The translations under genes and the position numbers were made by a program. A DNA stretch of 64,000 nucleotides, taken from Micavibrio sp. UBA1850 (GTDB lineage Bacteria > Pseudomonadota > Alphaproteobacteria > Micavibrionales > Micavibrionaceae). The stretch is from NCBI GenBank assembly GCA_002338525.1, contig DDIM01000004.1, positions 124,001-188,000 on the forward strand, written 5' to 3'. Every line of letters begins with the position of its first letter. Position 1 is the first letter of the stretch. Below are positions 16,568-25,964 of the stretch, in pieces. The notes under the pieces are model-generated. The model saw only the letters and a program-made list of their open reading frames with translations. It was not told where the DNA came from and made no database searches.

Positions 16568-17326
16568 ATGCAAAAATTATCATTCAAAGGATCACAAGGC
16601 TTCCAACTAGATGCACGTCTTGACACACCAAAAGGTGAAATTAAAGCCTACGCCCTGTTTGCGCACTGCTTTACATGTACAAAAGATATTTTAGGCGCCT
16701 CAACAATTGCCAAAACACTTGTCGATGAAGGCTATGCTGTTCTTCGTTTTGATTTTACAGGGTTAGGCGCTAGCGACGGAGATTTTGCCAATACTAATTT
16801 TTCGTCAAACATTGAAGATCTTATCAATGCGGCTGACTTTATGCGCGACAACTTAAAAGCACCTCAACTGATTATTGGCCATTCCCTCGGTGGTTCTGCC
16901 GTACTGGTTGCGGCACAACAAATTCCAGAAGTAAACGCGGTTGCAACAATTGGTGCGCCCGCAGATTCTGCCCATGTTGCACATAGTTTTAAAGATCAAG
17001 TGCCTAGCATTCTTCAACAAGGTGAAGCCCAAGTTTGCCTCGTCGGTAGGCCTTTCACAATTAAAAAGCAATTTATAGAAGACATCCAATCACAAAAGTT
17101 AGACGATGCGATAAAAAGCCTAAGAAAGCCGCTTTTGGTTCTTCATGCTCCCTTAGATGTTACTGTGGGAATTGAAAACGCAGCACATATATTTACGATT
17201 GCTCACCACCCTAAAAGCTTTATTTCACTCGACACGGCCGATCATTTGTTAACAAAAAAACAAGATGCTCAATATGCCGCGCGTACAATTGCCTCATGGG
17301 CTGAGCGCTACGTTCTTAAGTCTTAA
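16568..17326 (+). CDS. Alpha/beta hydrolase
   Basis: The 252-residue cytoplasmic protein has the alpha/beta-hydrolase fold: the nucleophile elbow GHSLGG with Ser106, [11 protein letters not shown] before it, a likely acid in [10 protein letters not shown] and a His in DTADHLLTK. The N-terminal part ([26 protein letters not shown]) matches a bacterial subgroup sometimes fused to OsmC; here no OsmC domain follows. The substrate is unknown. The gene lies nine bases after miaA and abuts the EamA transporter gene with no gap. Confidence 0.85.
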   Translation: MQKLSFKGSQGFQLDARLDTPKGEIKAYALFAHCFTCTKDILGASTIAKTLVDEGYAVLRFDFTGLGASDGDFANTNFSSNIEDLINAADFMRDNLKAPQLIIGHSLGGSAVLVAAQQIPEVNAVATIGAPADSAHVAHSFKDQVPSILQQGEAQVCLVGRPFTIKKQFIEDIQSQKLDDAIKSLRKPLLVLHAPLDVTVGIENAAHIFTIAHHPKSFISLDTADHLLTKKQDAQYAARTIASWAERYVLKS

Positions 17327-18229
17327 ATGCTTGCAAAACAAAACACTTTAAAAGGCATATCACTCTACGCGCTTGCAGCACTATTTGTTGTTTGTATGGG
17401 GGCATTTGGAAAGGCCATGAGTGATGCGGGCCATCATCCCTTAGAAGTTGTCTTTTATCGCGCACTCGGCGGGCTCATTATTATGAGTATTTATATATGC
17501 GCGTTCAAAAAATTTGACGATCTAAAAACAACAAAACACAAAGCACATCTATCACGATCTTTAGTTGGCAGCCTCGCTATTTTATTATTTTTTTGGGCCG
17601 TCTCTCTTTTGCCGCTTTCAACAGTTACCGCGATATTATATCTCAGCCCCGTATTGGTCACGGTAATGTCTGCGTTGATTTTAAAAGAACATGTTGGAAA
17701 GTTTCGCTGGCTTGCCGTTGCCATTGGTTTTTTAGGAACTCTATTCCTTATCCAACCAACGGGAGAGGCCTATTCTTTATTAGGGATTACAGTCGCACTT
17801 TTAAATACTGTGGCAACCGCAGGCGTCAGCATCCTACTGAGGGATTTAGGATCCTCTGAAAAAACCACAACAACGATCTTTTATTTATTTCTCTACGGCA
17901 CAATCGCAACGGGGCTTTTCATGCCCTTTATATGGACGGGATTGCCAGAAATCTGGTGGCTTGTCTTAGGGCTTGTGGTAACGGGTTTTATAAATCAACC
18001 GCTAAAGACCCAAGCGTTTCGCATTGCAGATGCCTCGGCTATCAGCCCCGTTCAATATTTTAATATCATTTGGGCAACACTTATTGGCTATATGGTTTGG
18101 CACAATGTGCCGACCCCCAATATTGTTATTGGCTGTTTGATTGTCATCACAAGTAACGCAATAATTATTTGGCGTGAGAAGATTTTAAAGACGCGCGTTA
18201 AAACCGCAACAAGCACCAAAGTGCTCTAA
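17327..18229 (+). CDS. EamA/DMT-family transporter
   Basis: 300 residues with about ten membrane segments in two repeated halves, the hallmark of drug/metabolite transporters with two EamA domains. Segments such as LPLSTVTAILYLSPVLVTVMSALILKE and LVLGLVVTGFINQPLKTQAFRIADASAISPVQYFNIIWATLIGY are typical. The substrate cannot be predicted. Its ATG follows the hydrolase stop immediately and its 3' end overlaps the convergent gene at 18226 by four bases. Confidence 0.88.
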   Translation: MLAKQNTLKGISLYALAALFVVCMGAFGKAMSDAGHHPLEVVFYRALGGLIIMSIYICAFKKFDDLKTTKHKAHLSRSLVGSLAILLFFWAVSLLPLSTVTAILYLSPVLVTVMSALILKEHVGKFRWLAVAIGFLGTLFLIQPTGEAYSLLGITVALLNTVATAGVSILLRDLGSSEKTTTTIFYLFLYGTIATGLFMPFIWTGLPEIWWLVLGLVVTGFINQPLKTQAFRIADASAISPVQYFNIIWATLIGYMVWHNVPTPNIVIGCLIVITSNAIIIWREKILKTRVKTATSTKVL

Positions 18230-18678
18230 TCTAAAAACGCACCCGCAGGACTGTATTCACCAACAAGTTCGCCTGTCACACCGTCTTTAATACGAATCGT
18301 GCGCGCGCCGGAGTCAGTGTATTTAAATTCTGCATCTACGCTTTTTGCAACGCGACGTTTATCCAAACCAGATAGATGATAGAAATTCGTTCCCACCAAA
18401 ATGGTGGCCACACGGTCGGCATCGAAATATTGCTGCTTTAAAATGCCTGCACGATAAAGTTTTTTAACACTCAACAAAGGTTGTTCATCATAACGATCCC
18501 ACTGCAAAGGCTGTTCATGTTTTGAAGATTCGAATTTTTCTTGGTGTTTGATGCGCTCGAACTGAGCTTCCAAATTCGACATTCCAATGCCGGAATTTGT
18601 CCAACTTGCACCCGCAAATGCCTGTCCAGACGCACCTAGTGCAATAAGGCTCAAACCACTCAAAACCAATTTCTTCAT
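18226..18678 (-). CDS. Small secreted protein of unknown function
   Basis: The start at 18678 is chosen because AGAGGAG lies at ideal distance and the protein then begins with a clear signal peptide (MKKLVLSGLSLIALGASGQAF, cleavage near AFA-G). The mature product (about 128 residues) contains EQPLLSVKKLYRAGILKQQYFDADRVATILVGTNFYHLSGLDKRRVAKSVDAEF and ends in a small beta-rich segment. No family is recognised. Periplasmic location is likely. It overlaps the end of the transporter gene by four bases, tail to tail. Confidence 0.75.
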   Translation of the reverse strand: MKKLVLSGLSLIALGASGQAFAGASWTNSGIGMSNLEAQFERIKHQEKFESSKHEQPLQWDRYDEQPLLSVKKLYRAGILKQQYFDADRVATILVGTNFYHLSGLDKRRVAKSVDAEFKYTDSGARTIRIKDGVTGELVGEYSPAGAFLD

Positions 18679-18787
18679 AAACTCATCTCCTCTAATGCCC
18701 ATAACTAGGCCGAAATCCAGTGTATTCTATCATAAAAAATACGCCATTATTAAACTTTTGTTATTTATATAGTGATAGAATGAAGAA

Positions 18788-19201
18788 ATGATTAATGCAT
18801 TAAATAGTTCCGTCAGCGGTATGATCGCCCAATCAACGAAGATTGCGGCCAGCGCCAGTAATATCGCAAATGCCGATGTCATCGGCAGCTTGGATACTAA
18901 TGCTGCGCGTACACCGTATCAGGCTTTAGACGTCAACATCACCTCGACCAGCGAGCGTGGAAATGTTGGGGGTGTTCGTTCTGAAATTTATGTACGCGAG
19001 CCGGCAACAACCATTGCCTATGACCCGACATCGCAATATGCAGATGAAAATGGCTTTGTCGGTGCGCCAAACGTTAATTTAACAGAAGAACTCACAAGCA
19101 ACATTGTCGCATCACAAGCTTACAAGGCAAACGCGCAAATGATATCCGTTATTAATGATATGAACGATGCTCTATTAAATGCCGTTAGAACTGACGCGTA
19201 A
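18788..19201 (+). CDS. FlgC-like flagellar basal-body rod protein
   Basis: The 137-residue protein has the conserved rod-protein N-terminus (SVSGMIAQSTKIAASASNIANAD) and the C-terminal FlgC signature (NGFVGAPNVNLTEELTSNIVASQAYKANAQMISVINDMNDALL) with a YDPTSQYAD segment between. FlgC forms the proximal rod in the periplasm. flgB and fliE, its usual neighbours, are absent, so it is an orphan copy. It may be a rod protein of a dispersed flagellar regulon or a divergent paralogue. No signal peptide, as expected for rod proteins. Confidence 0.85.
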   Translation: MINALNSSVSGMIAQSTKIAASASNIANADVIGSLDTNAARTPYQALDVNITSTSERGNVGGVRSEIYVREPATTIAYDPTSQYADENGFVGAPNVNLTEELTSNIVASQAYKANAQMISVINDMNDALLNAVRTDA

Positions 19202-19212
19202 TTGTATAAGCC

Positions 19213-19431
19213 TTATGATTTAGGATTAGGGCCACTATTTTGATTTGAATTATCGCACTTTATACGCATCAAACCGCAAAAAAGCCCTGATGTTATACCC
19301 GCAAGTGCGCCAGCCTTAAAATCACCGCTAACTGAAGTTGCGATAACTGCCGGAGCAAAAAGCGCGCCCAGTTGTATACCTGTTTGGTTAGGATTAGATC
19401 CAATATTTTTAACTCTGTTCAATAATGACAT
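19213..19431 (-). CDS. Small membrane protein, unknown
   Basis: A 72-residue product with a hydrophobic, Ala/Gly-rich middle (LGALFAPAVIATSVSGDFKAGALAGITSGLFCGLM) that could form one or two membrane helices, and a polar Asn/Ser-rich C-terminus. AAGGA lies at suitable distance from the ATG, which supports translation. It converges with the flgC-like gene (11 bases). Function unknown. Confidence 0.5.
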   Translation of the reverse strand: MSLLNRVKNIGSNPNQTGIQLGALFAPAVIATSVSGDFKAGALAGITSGLFCGLMRIKCDNSNQNSGPNPKS

Positions 19432-19488
19432 ATCATTTTCCTTAAGTTTAATTATGAATAATGTAAGTCAGATTTTATGACAAGACAA

Positions 19489-20160
19489 CTATTTTCTAAA
19501 CCCTGTTGCTACAAAAAACATTTCAGAGCTATCTTTACGACTGGATGGCGGCTTAATGTGCTTCACACTTGTGAAGTCTTTTTTCGCCATGTTAACAAGG
19601 TCTTGCTGCGCACCGCCTTGAAAGACCTTGGCAATAAACAACCCATCAGGTTTCAAGTTTTGGATCGCAAAATCATACGCCATTTCAACCAATGCCATAA
19701 TGCGCAAATGATCCGTTTGTTTGTGCCCCACAGTATTGGGCGCAATATCACTCATGACAATATCGATCTTTTCGCCCTCAAGTTCTCTGTCCAGCGCCTC
19801 TAACGCCTCATCACTTGTGAAATCCATTTCTAAAAATGTGACGCCATCCATCGGGTCAATCGGTAAAAGATCAATACCGACAACCTTTTTAACACGCCGC
19901 TCCATGGCCACTTGTGACCATCCACCTGGCGCAGCCCCCAAATCGACAACGGTCACCCCTGGTTTGAAAAACCCAAGCTTGTCATCCAGCTCCATAATTT
20001 TGTATGCCGCACGTGATCGATATCCTTCAATTAAGGATTTTTGAACGTATGGGTCATTCAATTGTCGTTTCAACCAACGCGTTGATGACGTTGTACGGCC
20101 TTTGGCTGTTTTTACATGTTTGCTGGGTTCACGACCACTTGGTTTTTTCTTCTTTGTCAT
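19489..20160 (-). CDS. rlmE: 23S rRNA 2'-O-methyltransferase RlmE (FtsJ)
   Basis: RlmE methylates the ribose of U2552 in 23S rRNA. The 223-residue protein shows the SAM motif VVDLGAAPGGWSQVA (about 69-83), SRAAYKIMELDDK upstream with the first catalytic Lys, the acidic MSDIAPNTVGH loop and FIAKVFQGG with the second catalytic Lys. The first 25 residues form a basic extension (KKKKPSGREPSKHVKTAKGR), longer than in E. coli and common in alphaproteobacteria. Confidence 0.96.
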   Translation of the reverse strand: MTKKKKPSGREPSKHVKTAKGRTTSSTRWLKRQLNDPYVQKSLIEGYRSRAAYKIMELDDKLGFFKPGVTVVDLGAAPGGWSQVAMERRVKKVVGIDLLPIDPMDGVTFLEMDFTSDEALEALDRELEGEKIDIVMSDIAPNTVGHKQTDHLRIMALVEMAYDFAIQNLKPDGLFIAKVFQGGAQQDLVNMAKKDFTSVKHIKPPSSRKDSSEMFFVATGFRK

Positions 20161-20226
20161 GGTTTTATACTTATATCTATTCGCGCATTAAGTAAAGAAA
20201 GACAAGCTTACAAGCGTGTTTTAAGC

Positions 20227-20583
20227 CTAAATGACCATTAAAATCATTGATCCAACAAACGCCATAAAGAAAATCGATAAAGATGCGGCCATATATATGA
20301 CCCCGCTTGTTCGAGGCGAGTAGTATGAGAGCAATAAGTATATCGCAATACACACACTATAAAAGATCATACCACGTCGAAAGACACTGCCCTCTATCAA
20401 CCCCGTAAAGCCATTGCTGTATCCTGCTATTTCGATTATTTCCGTTTGCAGCCTCAAAGACAGCATACAAGCCAATATAAATAAGACAGCCTTAATTCTT
20501 TGCTTCTTGTGTACAATAAACAACGCAGCAGGAATCCACAAAGCATCTGCCCAGTTTATAAGATACGGCATATATTCGTTCAT
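20227..20583 (-). CDS. Small integral membrane protein, unknown
   Basis: 118 residues with about four predicted membrane segments (around 10-26, 31-48, 71-90 and 95-116). No recognised motif. AAGGTGA upstream of the ATG supports the start. It lies between rlmE and the divergent M48 protease gene; 53 bases separate the two start codons. Function unknown. Confidence 0.65.
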   Translation of the reverse strand: MNEYMPYLINWADALWIPAALFIVHKKQRIKAVLFILACMLSLRLQTEIIEIAGYSNGFTGLIEGSVFRRGMIFYSVCIAIYLLLSYYSPRTSGVIYMAASLSIFFMAFVGSMILMVI

Positions 20584-20636
20584 CTATTATCACCTTAAAC
20601 TTTACACCCCCTTAGTTTGCCCTATATGATAGAGAG

Positions 20637-21986
20637 ATGAAACAAATCTTTTCGGCGCTTTTACTCTCTGTTTTTATGCTGTTTGGCATAAGCCTGTACG
20701 CGCCCGTAAGCGCCCAGACAATTATTCGCGATACCGAGTTGGAAAATGCAGTAGAAGCTTGGTCAGAGCCAATCATTTTAGCATCTAACCTGTCCCCTAA
20801 ATCAATTAACATTATTTTTGTACAAGACTCTGCAATCAATGCATTTGTGGCAGGCGGGTCTAACGTTTTTATATACACAGGATTAATTGAAAAGGCCGAA
20901 AACCCACAAGAGCTATTGGGGGTCATTGCCCACGAATTGGGACACATTAGTGGCGGTCATTTGATCCGCACACGCGAAGCTCTTCGTAATGCGTCATATG
21001 AGGCGATGCTGGGAACAATTTTGGGCGTTGGTGCCGCCATCCTCACAGGCGATAGCAGTGCTGCAAGCGCCATCGGCACAGCCGGTCAATCAACTGCGCA
21101 AAGACGCTTTTTAACACATAGCAGAACACATGAAAGTAGTGCTGACCAAGCCGGTCTAGCCGCACTTAAAACGGCAAAGATTGATCCGGAAGGGCTTGTT
21201 ACCTTTTTTGAAAAACTCCAAGATCAGGACTTATTACCCCAAACGCAACAAGTCGAATATGTGCGAACACACCCACTGACGCGTAACCGTATTGAAGCCA
21301 TTAAAACTAAAGCACAACAATCCCCGCTATACGGCCAAGGCATGAGCACGGAAAAACAGGAACAATTTGATCGCTTGCGTGCCAAACTCATTGGATTCAT
21401 CCAACCGACTTATGTTGAGCTGACTTACAGCAAAAAAGACACATCAATCGCCGCACAGTACGCGCGTGCCATTGCCGCCTACAGACAAAATCAAAAAAGC
21501 GAAGCCCTACAATTAATTGATGCATTGCTAACAAAAGAGCCTAAAAACCCATATTTTTTAGAGCTTAAGGGACAGATGCTGCTGGAATTTGGCGATGTGG
21601 AAGCCTCTCTTTCGCCCTATCGTGAGGCCATTGCTATTTTGCCTAATGCCGGATTAATACGTGCAGCCTACGCCCACGCGTTGATCGAGGCATCAGGGAA
21701 AAGTGACAAATACCTGAACGAGGCCATAGACCAACTCAACATAGCCTACAAAACAGAAAAAAATTCACTCAACGTCCAGCGCCTGTTAGGCACAGCATAT
21801 GGCCGTTTGGGGCAAGAAGGCAAAGCCAACATTCACCTCGCCGAAGAGGCATTGTTAAAAGGCCAATACGAATATGCCGCGCAACGCATCAATGTCGCAC
21901 TTAAAAACACTAAAAACGGATCACCTGACTGGTACAAAGCACAAGACATGTTGAACGTGATCAAACTTGATAAAGAAAGCAATTAA
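20637..21986 (+). CDS. BepA-like periplasmic M48 metalloprotease with TPR domain
   Basis: 449 residues: a signal peptide (about 1-26, YAPVSA-Q), a zinc metalloprotease domain with HELGH (His99, Glu100, His103) and the third-ligand segment HESSAD (Glu166), then a TPR-rich C-terminal half from about 265. The layout equals BepA/YfgC, which degrades or assists misassembled outer-membrane proteins such as LptD. It is followed by a DsbA-family gene, an arrangement seen in other alphaproteobacteria and consistent with envelope protein quality control. Confidence 0.93.
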   Translation: MKQIFSALLLSVFMLFGISLYAPVSAQTIIRDTELENAVEAWSEPIILASNLSPKSINIIFVQDSAINAFVAGGSNVFIYTGLIEKAENPQELLGVIAHELGHISGGHLIRTREALRNASYEAMLGTILGVGAAILTGDSSAASAIGTAGQSTAQRRFLTHSRTHESSADQAGLAALKTAKIDPEGLVTFFEKLQDQDLLPQTQQVEYVRTHPLTRNRIEAIKTKAQQSPLYGQGMSTEKQEQFDRLRAKLIGFIQPTYVELTYSKKDTSIAAQYARAIAAYRQNQKSEALQLIDALLTKEPKNPYFLELKGQMLLEFGDVEASLSPYREAIAILPNAGLIRAAYAHALIEASGKSDKYLNEAIDQLNIAYKTEKNSLNVQRLLGTAYGRLGQEGKANIHLAEEALLKGQYEYAAQRINVALKNTKNGSPDWYKAQDMLNVIKLDKESN

Positions 21987-22025
21987 GATACTATAACCTC
22001 ACCAGACTTGAAAAAGGAGACACAA

Positions 22026-22781
22026 GTGAAAAATTTAATAGCAACAGTTTCAATCCTCGCAGCATCTACAATGGTTGCACCAACACTCGCCAGTGCTCAG
22101 GATGCATTTTCCGCTGATCAAAAAGCCGAAATAAAACAAATGATAGAGCAATATATTGCCGAAAACCCAAAAGCAGTTCTCGATTCTTTAGAAGACTACC
22201 GCATGAAAGAATTACAGCGCGTTGAAAATGAAGCAAAAGAAAAAGCCGCGCAAATGGCAGAAAGCTTCAAAACAGACAAAAGTTACCCAACTGCAGGAAA
22301 CCCTGATGGGGACATCGTTGTCGTTGAGTTTTTCGACTATAGTTGCGGATACTGTAAAAAAGCCATCACTGCTGTACAAGAAATCACGTCATCTCAAAAA
22401 GACATCAAAGTTGTCTTTATCGAACTTCCAATCCTTGGTGAATCATCATTGCTCGCCGCCAAATGGGCGCTTGCATCTCAAAAACAGGATAAGTATTTTG
22501 AGTTTCACCAAGCTCTCATGGAGTTCAGAGGCCAAAAAACTGAAGAAGAGCTCTCAAAAATTGCAACGGGCCTAGGCATGGACGTTGAAAAATTGAAAGC
22601 TGATGCCAATGAAGATGAAATTCAAATGGCTCTTGATAAAAACCGCGAATTAGCCGAGTCAATTGGCGTTTCAGGAACACCTGCTTTCATCATTGGCGAC
22701 CAAGTTGTACGTGGCTATGTGCCATATGCTACAATGGAGGGCATGATTGAAGAGATTAGAAATGCCGAAAAAGAAGGCTAA
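22026..22781 (+). CDS. DsbA-family periplasmic thiol oxidoreductase
   Basis: The GTG at 22026 is the likely start: AAAGGAG lies seven bases upstream and the protein then starts with a signal peptide (about 1-24, ASA-Q). An earlier TTG at 22008 would place the ribosome site inside the gene. A helical stretch (about 25-85) precedes a thioredoxin fold with FFDYSCGYC (Cys107 and Cys110) and a Val-Ser-Gly-Thr-Pro cis-proline loop. This matches the DsbA/ScsC/BdbD-type subgroup common in alphaproteobacteria. It likely introduces or isomerises disulfides in the periplasm and follows the BepA-like gene. Confidence 0.92.
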   Translation: MKNLIATVSILAASTMVAPTLASAQDAFSADQKAEIKQMIEQYIAENPKAVLDSLEDYRMKELQRVENEAKEKAAQMAESFKTDKSYPTAGNPDGDIVVVEFFDYSCGYCKKAITAVQEITSSQKDIKVVFIELPILGESSLLAAKWALASQKQDKYFEFHQALMEFRGQKTEEELSKIATGLGMDVEKLKADANEDEIQMALDKNRELAESIGVSGTPAFIIGDQVVRGYVPYATMEGMIEEIRNAEKEG

Positions 22782-22811
22782 TCTTTTTAAACTTAATTGA
22801 ATAAACACAAG

Positions 22812-22861
22812 AAAGGCGCACCACACATGAATATTTCAAAGATCATGAAGCGCCTTTTTTT
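22812..22861 (+). terminator. Terminator-like hairpin spanning the next start codon
   Basis: AAAGGCGC (22812-22819) pairs perfectly with GCGCCTTT (22850-22857), and the right arm runs into seven T (22855-22861). The 30-base loop contains the start codon of the following gene at 22827, and the left arm contains its ribosome site. It probably ends the DsbA-family transcript and may also control the next gene. Confidence 0.6.
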
Positions 22862-23522
22862 ATGTCTGGTTTCATCTGTGGTGTTTTTCACAACCACGGC
22901 ACCACTTCGGGCGCAAACCCCACTATTTGGAGATGCATTAAGAGACATACTCCCCACAAAAGAAAATCGTGCCGCATGCGAATTTTTACCTAACATGCGA
23001 ACAGCACCTTTATTTCTAGGCGCTGACAATAATATTCAGGTCAAACATCCTATGGCTGTGGCTCAAGCAAGCAAAGACACGCCCCAACTCGCAAGCCAGA
23101 TAGATACTTATTTTATTCTTACATACAAAGCCCCTGAACATGACAACTTACTTTCCATCACAAGTTCTATTGGTGGTGACGTAGTGTTTGCAAGGCGTAA
23201 CAATGATACAGGCGACATAGCAACAGAGCCATTTAAACCCATTGATATGAAACAAATGACAACCCTGTCATATAGAGGCGCTCAGCGATATTTGAGAATT
23301 CAAAATTTGGAAAATAAGTTTCCCGTCCACTCCAGCTTTTCCCTTATTCTACATTTTGAAAAAGCAGGCGACATATATATTCCTTTCTCTGTATCCACAC
23401 AGGAGGAATATGATATAGCGCTATCCCCACAGGCAAACAGAGCATGCGGTGCAATGCCAAAGGGTGCGCCACTTCCTAAATCATTTGGCGTACCGGGCAG
23501 TTTTTTAAAAGGAGCGCTTTAG
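22827..23522 (+). CDS. Secreted protein of unknown function
   Basis: From the ATG at 22827 the 231-residue protein has a signal peptide (about 1-29, PLRA-Q). The mature part carries two cysteines (in RAACEFLP and NRACGAMP) that could pair, and looks beta-rich. It vaguely recalls small periplasmic invasion-associated (IalB-like) proteins, but I cannot support that. The frame extends upstream to a TTG at 22797; the ATG is preferred for the signal peptide. Translation starts inside the hairpin loop at 22812-22861. Confidence 0.7.
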   Translation: MNISKIMKRLFLCLVSSVVFFTTTAPLRAQTPLFGDALRDILPTKENRAACEFLPNMRTAPLFLGADNNIQVKHPMAVAQASKDTPQLASQIDTYFILTYKAPEHDNLLSITSSIGGDVVFARRNNDTGDIATEPFKPIDMKQMTTLSYRGAQRYLRIQNLENKFPVHSSFSLILHFEKAGDIYIPFSVSTQEEYDIALSPQANRACGAMPKGAPLPKSFGVPGSFLKGAL

Positions 23523-23537
23523 CGTATATAAATAATT

Positions 23538-23993
23538 ATGAATAAAAATATATTAATTTTAAATGGCCCCAATCTGAACCTGCTTGGCACAAGAGAGCCT
23601 GACATATATGGATCAACAACGCTTGAAGACATTGAAAACAATTGCCGTCAGCACGCCAAGAAATTAGAGTTTGATATCGATTTTCGACAGTCAAACCATG
23701 AGGGCGAGCTGGTAACATGGATACAGCAAGCCATCGGTAAAACAGATGCCGTCATCATCAACGCCGCCGCCTACACACACACATCAGTGGCCATACTAGA
23801 TGCCTTAAAAATGCTGGAATGCCCTGTGATAGAGGTTCATCTGTCCGATCCAAAGACGCGCGAAGAATTCCGCCACCACTCCTATATAGAATATGTTGCA
23901 AAGCACTGTATCTCTGGACAGGGTGCGCAAGGTTATATCGAGGCTTTGACATTTGTGAAAAATAGTTTTAAACAGGTGTCCGAAATAAATTAA
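23538..23993 (+). CDS. aroQ: Type II 3-dehydroquinate dehydratase
   Basis: The 151-residue enzyme catalyses step 3 of the shikimate pathway. Visible are NGPNLNLLGTREPDIYG with the catalytic Tyr, RQSNHEGELVTWIQ, INAAAYTHTSVAI and EVHLSDPKTREEFRHHSYI with the catalytic His. It is followed 19 bases later by accB; aroQ-accB-accC is a conserved order in alphaproteobacteria. Confidence 0.97.
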   Translation: MNKNILILNGPNLNLLGTREPDIYGSTTLEDIENNCRQHAKKLEFDIDFRQSNHEGELVTWIQQAIGKTDAVIINAAAYTHTSVAILDALKMLECPVIEVHLSDPKTREEFRHHSYIEYVAKHCISGQGAQGYIEALTFVKNSFKQVSEIN

Positions 23994-24012
23994 TTGAAGA
24001 AAAGATGTTCTT

Positions 24013-24465
24013 ATGAAGATAGACGAAAAAGCAATTAAGCAACTAGCAGACCTTCTTAATGAAACTGGTCTTACAGAAATTGAAGTTGCAGAAGGCGAAG
24101 CATTAATCCGCGTTAACAAAGGCGGCACAGTGATTCAAGGTGCTGGCGCAGCGGTGCATTCTATGCCATCTGACCCAACAATTCCACAAGCAGCCAATAC
24201 AGAAACACCATCTGCATTAGCAAGCACAAACCCTGGTGCCGTTACATCACCTATGGTGGGAACAGCCTATCTACAAGCAGAACCAGGTACACCTCCATTC
24301 GTAACAAAGGGCGCAACAGTAGCCGCTGGCGATACTTTGATGATCGTAGAAGCGATGAAGGTTATGAACCCAATCAAAGCCCCTAAGGCTGGTACTGTGA
24401 CACAAATTCTTGCAGAAGACGGTCAACCTGTTGAATTCGGTGATGTCTTGGTTGTGATCGAGTAA
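24013..24465 (+). CDS. accB: Biotin carboxyl carrier protein of acetyl-CoA carboxylase
   Basis: The 150-residue protein carries biotin on Lys116 in the EAMKVMNPI motif. It has the N-terminal helical region and a Pro/Ala/Thr linker (about 50-78) followed by the biotinyl domain (SPMVGTAYLQAEPG). It works with AccC and AccA/AccD to make malonyl-CoA. accC follows 84 bases downstream in the same operon. Confidence 0.97.
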   Translation: MKIDEKAIKQLADLLNETGLTEIEVAEGEALIRVNKGGTVIQGAGAAVHSMPSDPTIPQAANTETPSALASTNPGAVTSPMVGTAYLQAEPGTPPFVTKGATVAAGDTLMIVEAMKVMNPIKAPKAGTVTQILAEDGQPVEFGDVLVVIE

Positions 24466-24549
24466 TCACCCAAGCAAGATATCTCCCGTTTTGCTGCGCA
24501 TTGCGAACAAAATCAGAGACCTCATAAAAATAAAAAGAAATGGCTAGAT

Positions 24550-25917
24550 ATGTTTAAAAAAGTATTGATTGCTAACCGCGGAGAGATCGCGCTACGTATC
24601 CACCGCGCATGTAAAGAAATGGGCATACAAACAGTCGTTGTCCACTCAACTGCAGACGCGAACTCAATGGCTGTAAGGTTGGCCGACGAGTCTGTGTGTA
24701 TTGGTGGCCCTGCTGCAAAAGACAGCTACCTAAACATTCATGCTATTTTAAGCGCCGCATCATTAACAAACGCAGATGCGATCCACCCTGGATACGGATT
24801 CTTATCTGAAAATGCAGACTTTGTACGTATGTCAGAAGAACACGGCTTTACTTTCATTGGCCCAAAAGCCGAACATATTGACACCATGGGTGACAAGGTT
24901 ATGGCCAAAAAGACCGTGATCGATCTTGGTCTTCCTGTTGTGCCCGGATCTGATGGCGCCGTTGAAGACATGGAATCAGGTCGCAAAGACGCTGTTGAAA
25001 TGGGCTTCCCAATTATCATTAAAGCAGCCTCTGGCGGCGGTGGCCGTGGTATGAAAGTGGTCACGCGTGAGGAAGATTTCGCAGAGGCCTACTCAACAGC
25101 ACGCTCAGAAGCCAAAGCTAACTTTGGTGATGACACAGTTTATATGGAAAAGTTCCTACAAAAACCACGCCATATCGAAATTCAAGTCTTTGGTGATAAA
25201 CATGGTAATGCCGTTCACTTAGGCGAGCGTGATTGTTCATTGCAACGTCGTCACCAAAAAGTTGTAGAAGAAGCACCAAGCCCATGCCTTTCAGAGGATG
25301 AGCGCGAAGAGATTGGTACATTAACGGCCAACGCTGTTCGTGACATGGGCTATGTTGGAGCCGGTACGGTAGAATATCTATATGAAAATGGCCGTTTCTA
25401 CTTCATGGAAATGAATACACGTATTCAGGTTGAACACCCGGTAACTGAAATGATCACAGGTTACGATTTGATCCAAGAACAAATTCGTGTTGCCGCGGGC
25501 GAGCCACTAACCCTTAAAAAAGATCGTATCCGCCTTCGTGGACATGCTATTGAGGTTCGTATTAATGCTGAAGACCCAGAAACATTTATGCCCTCACCCG
25601 GTGAAATCAAACAATTTCACGCAGCAGGCGGTCTAGGTGTTCGTTTTGATAGCGCCATGTATAATGGTTATAAAATTCCACCTCACTACGACTCAATGAT
25701 TGGTAAGCTGATCGTGCATGGTCGTAACCGCGAGGAATGCATCCGTCGTCTACGTCGTGCCATCATGGAAACTGTTGTTGATGGGGTTAAAACGACATTG
25801 CCACTTCACCTTTGGATATTGGATCAGCCTGAGTTTCAATCAGGCGACTACACAATCCATTGGCTAGAGCAACAGCTTGAAAAAAAAGCCGCCGAAAAGC
25901 AATCTGACGCGGCATAA
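24550..25917 (+). CDS. accC: Biotin carboxylase subunit of acetyl-CoA carboxylase
   Basis: AccC (455 residues) carboxylates the biotin of AccB using ATP and bicarbonate. It shows the N-terminal FKKVLIANRGEIALRI, the ATP-grasp loop KAASGGGGRGM, HLGERDCSLQRRHQKVVEEAPSP and FMEMNTRIQVEHPVTEM, all standard. Length is normal. It lies between accB and aat in a block conserved in the class. Confidence 0.98.
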   Translation: MFKKVLIANRGEIALRIHRACKEMGIQTVVVHSTADANSMAVRLADESVCIGGPAAKDSYLNIHAILSAASLTNADAIHPGYGFLSENADFVRMSEEHGFTFIGPKAEHIDTMGDKVMAKKTVIDLGLPVVPGSDGAVEDMESGRKDAVEMGFPIIIKAASGGGGRGMKVVTREEDFAEAYSTARSEAKANFGDDTVYMEKFLQKPRHIEIQVFGDKHGNAVHLGERDCSLQRRHQKVVEEAPSPCLSEDEREEIGTLTANAVRDMGYVGAGTVEYLYENGRFYFMEMNTRIQVEHPVTEMITGYDLIQEQIRVAAGEPLTLKKDRIRLRGHAIEVRINAEDPETFMPSPGEIKQFHAAGGLGVRFDSAMYNGYKIPPHYDSMIGKLIVHGRNREECIRRLRRAIMETVVDGVKTTLPLHLWILDQPEFQSGDYTIHWLEQQLEKKAAEKQSDAA

Positions 25918-25964
25918 AACACGCGCGATTAGACCTTTTAAACCTTTTATGAGACGATAAGCAT

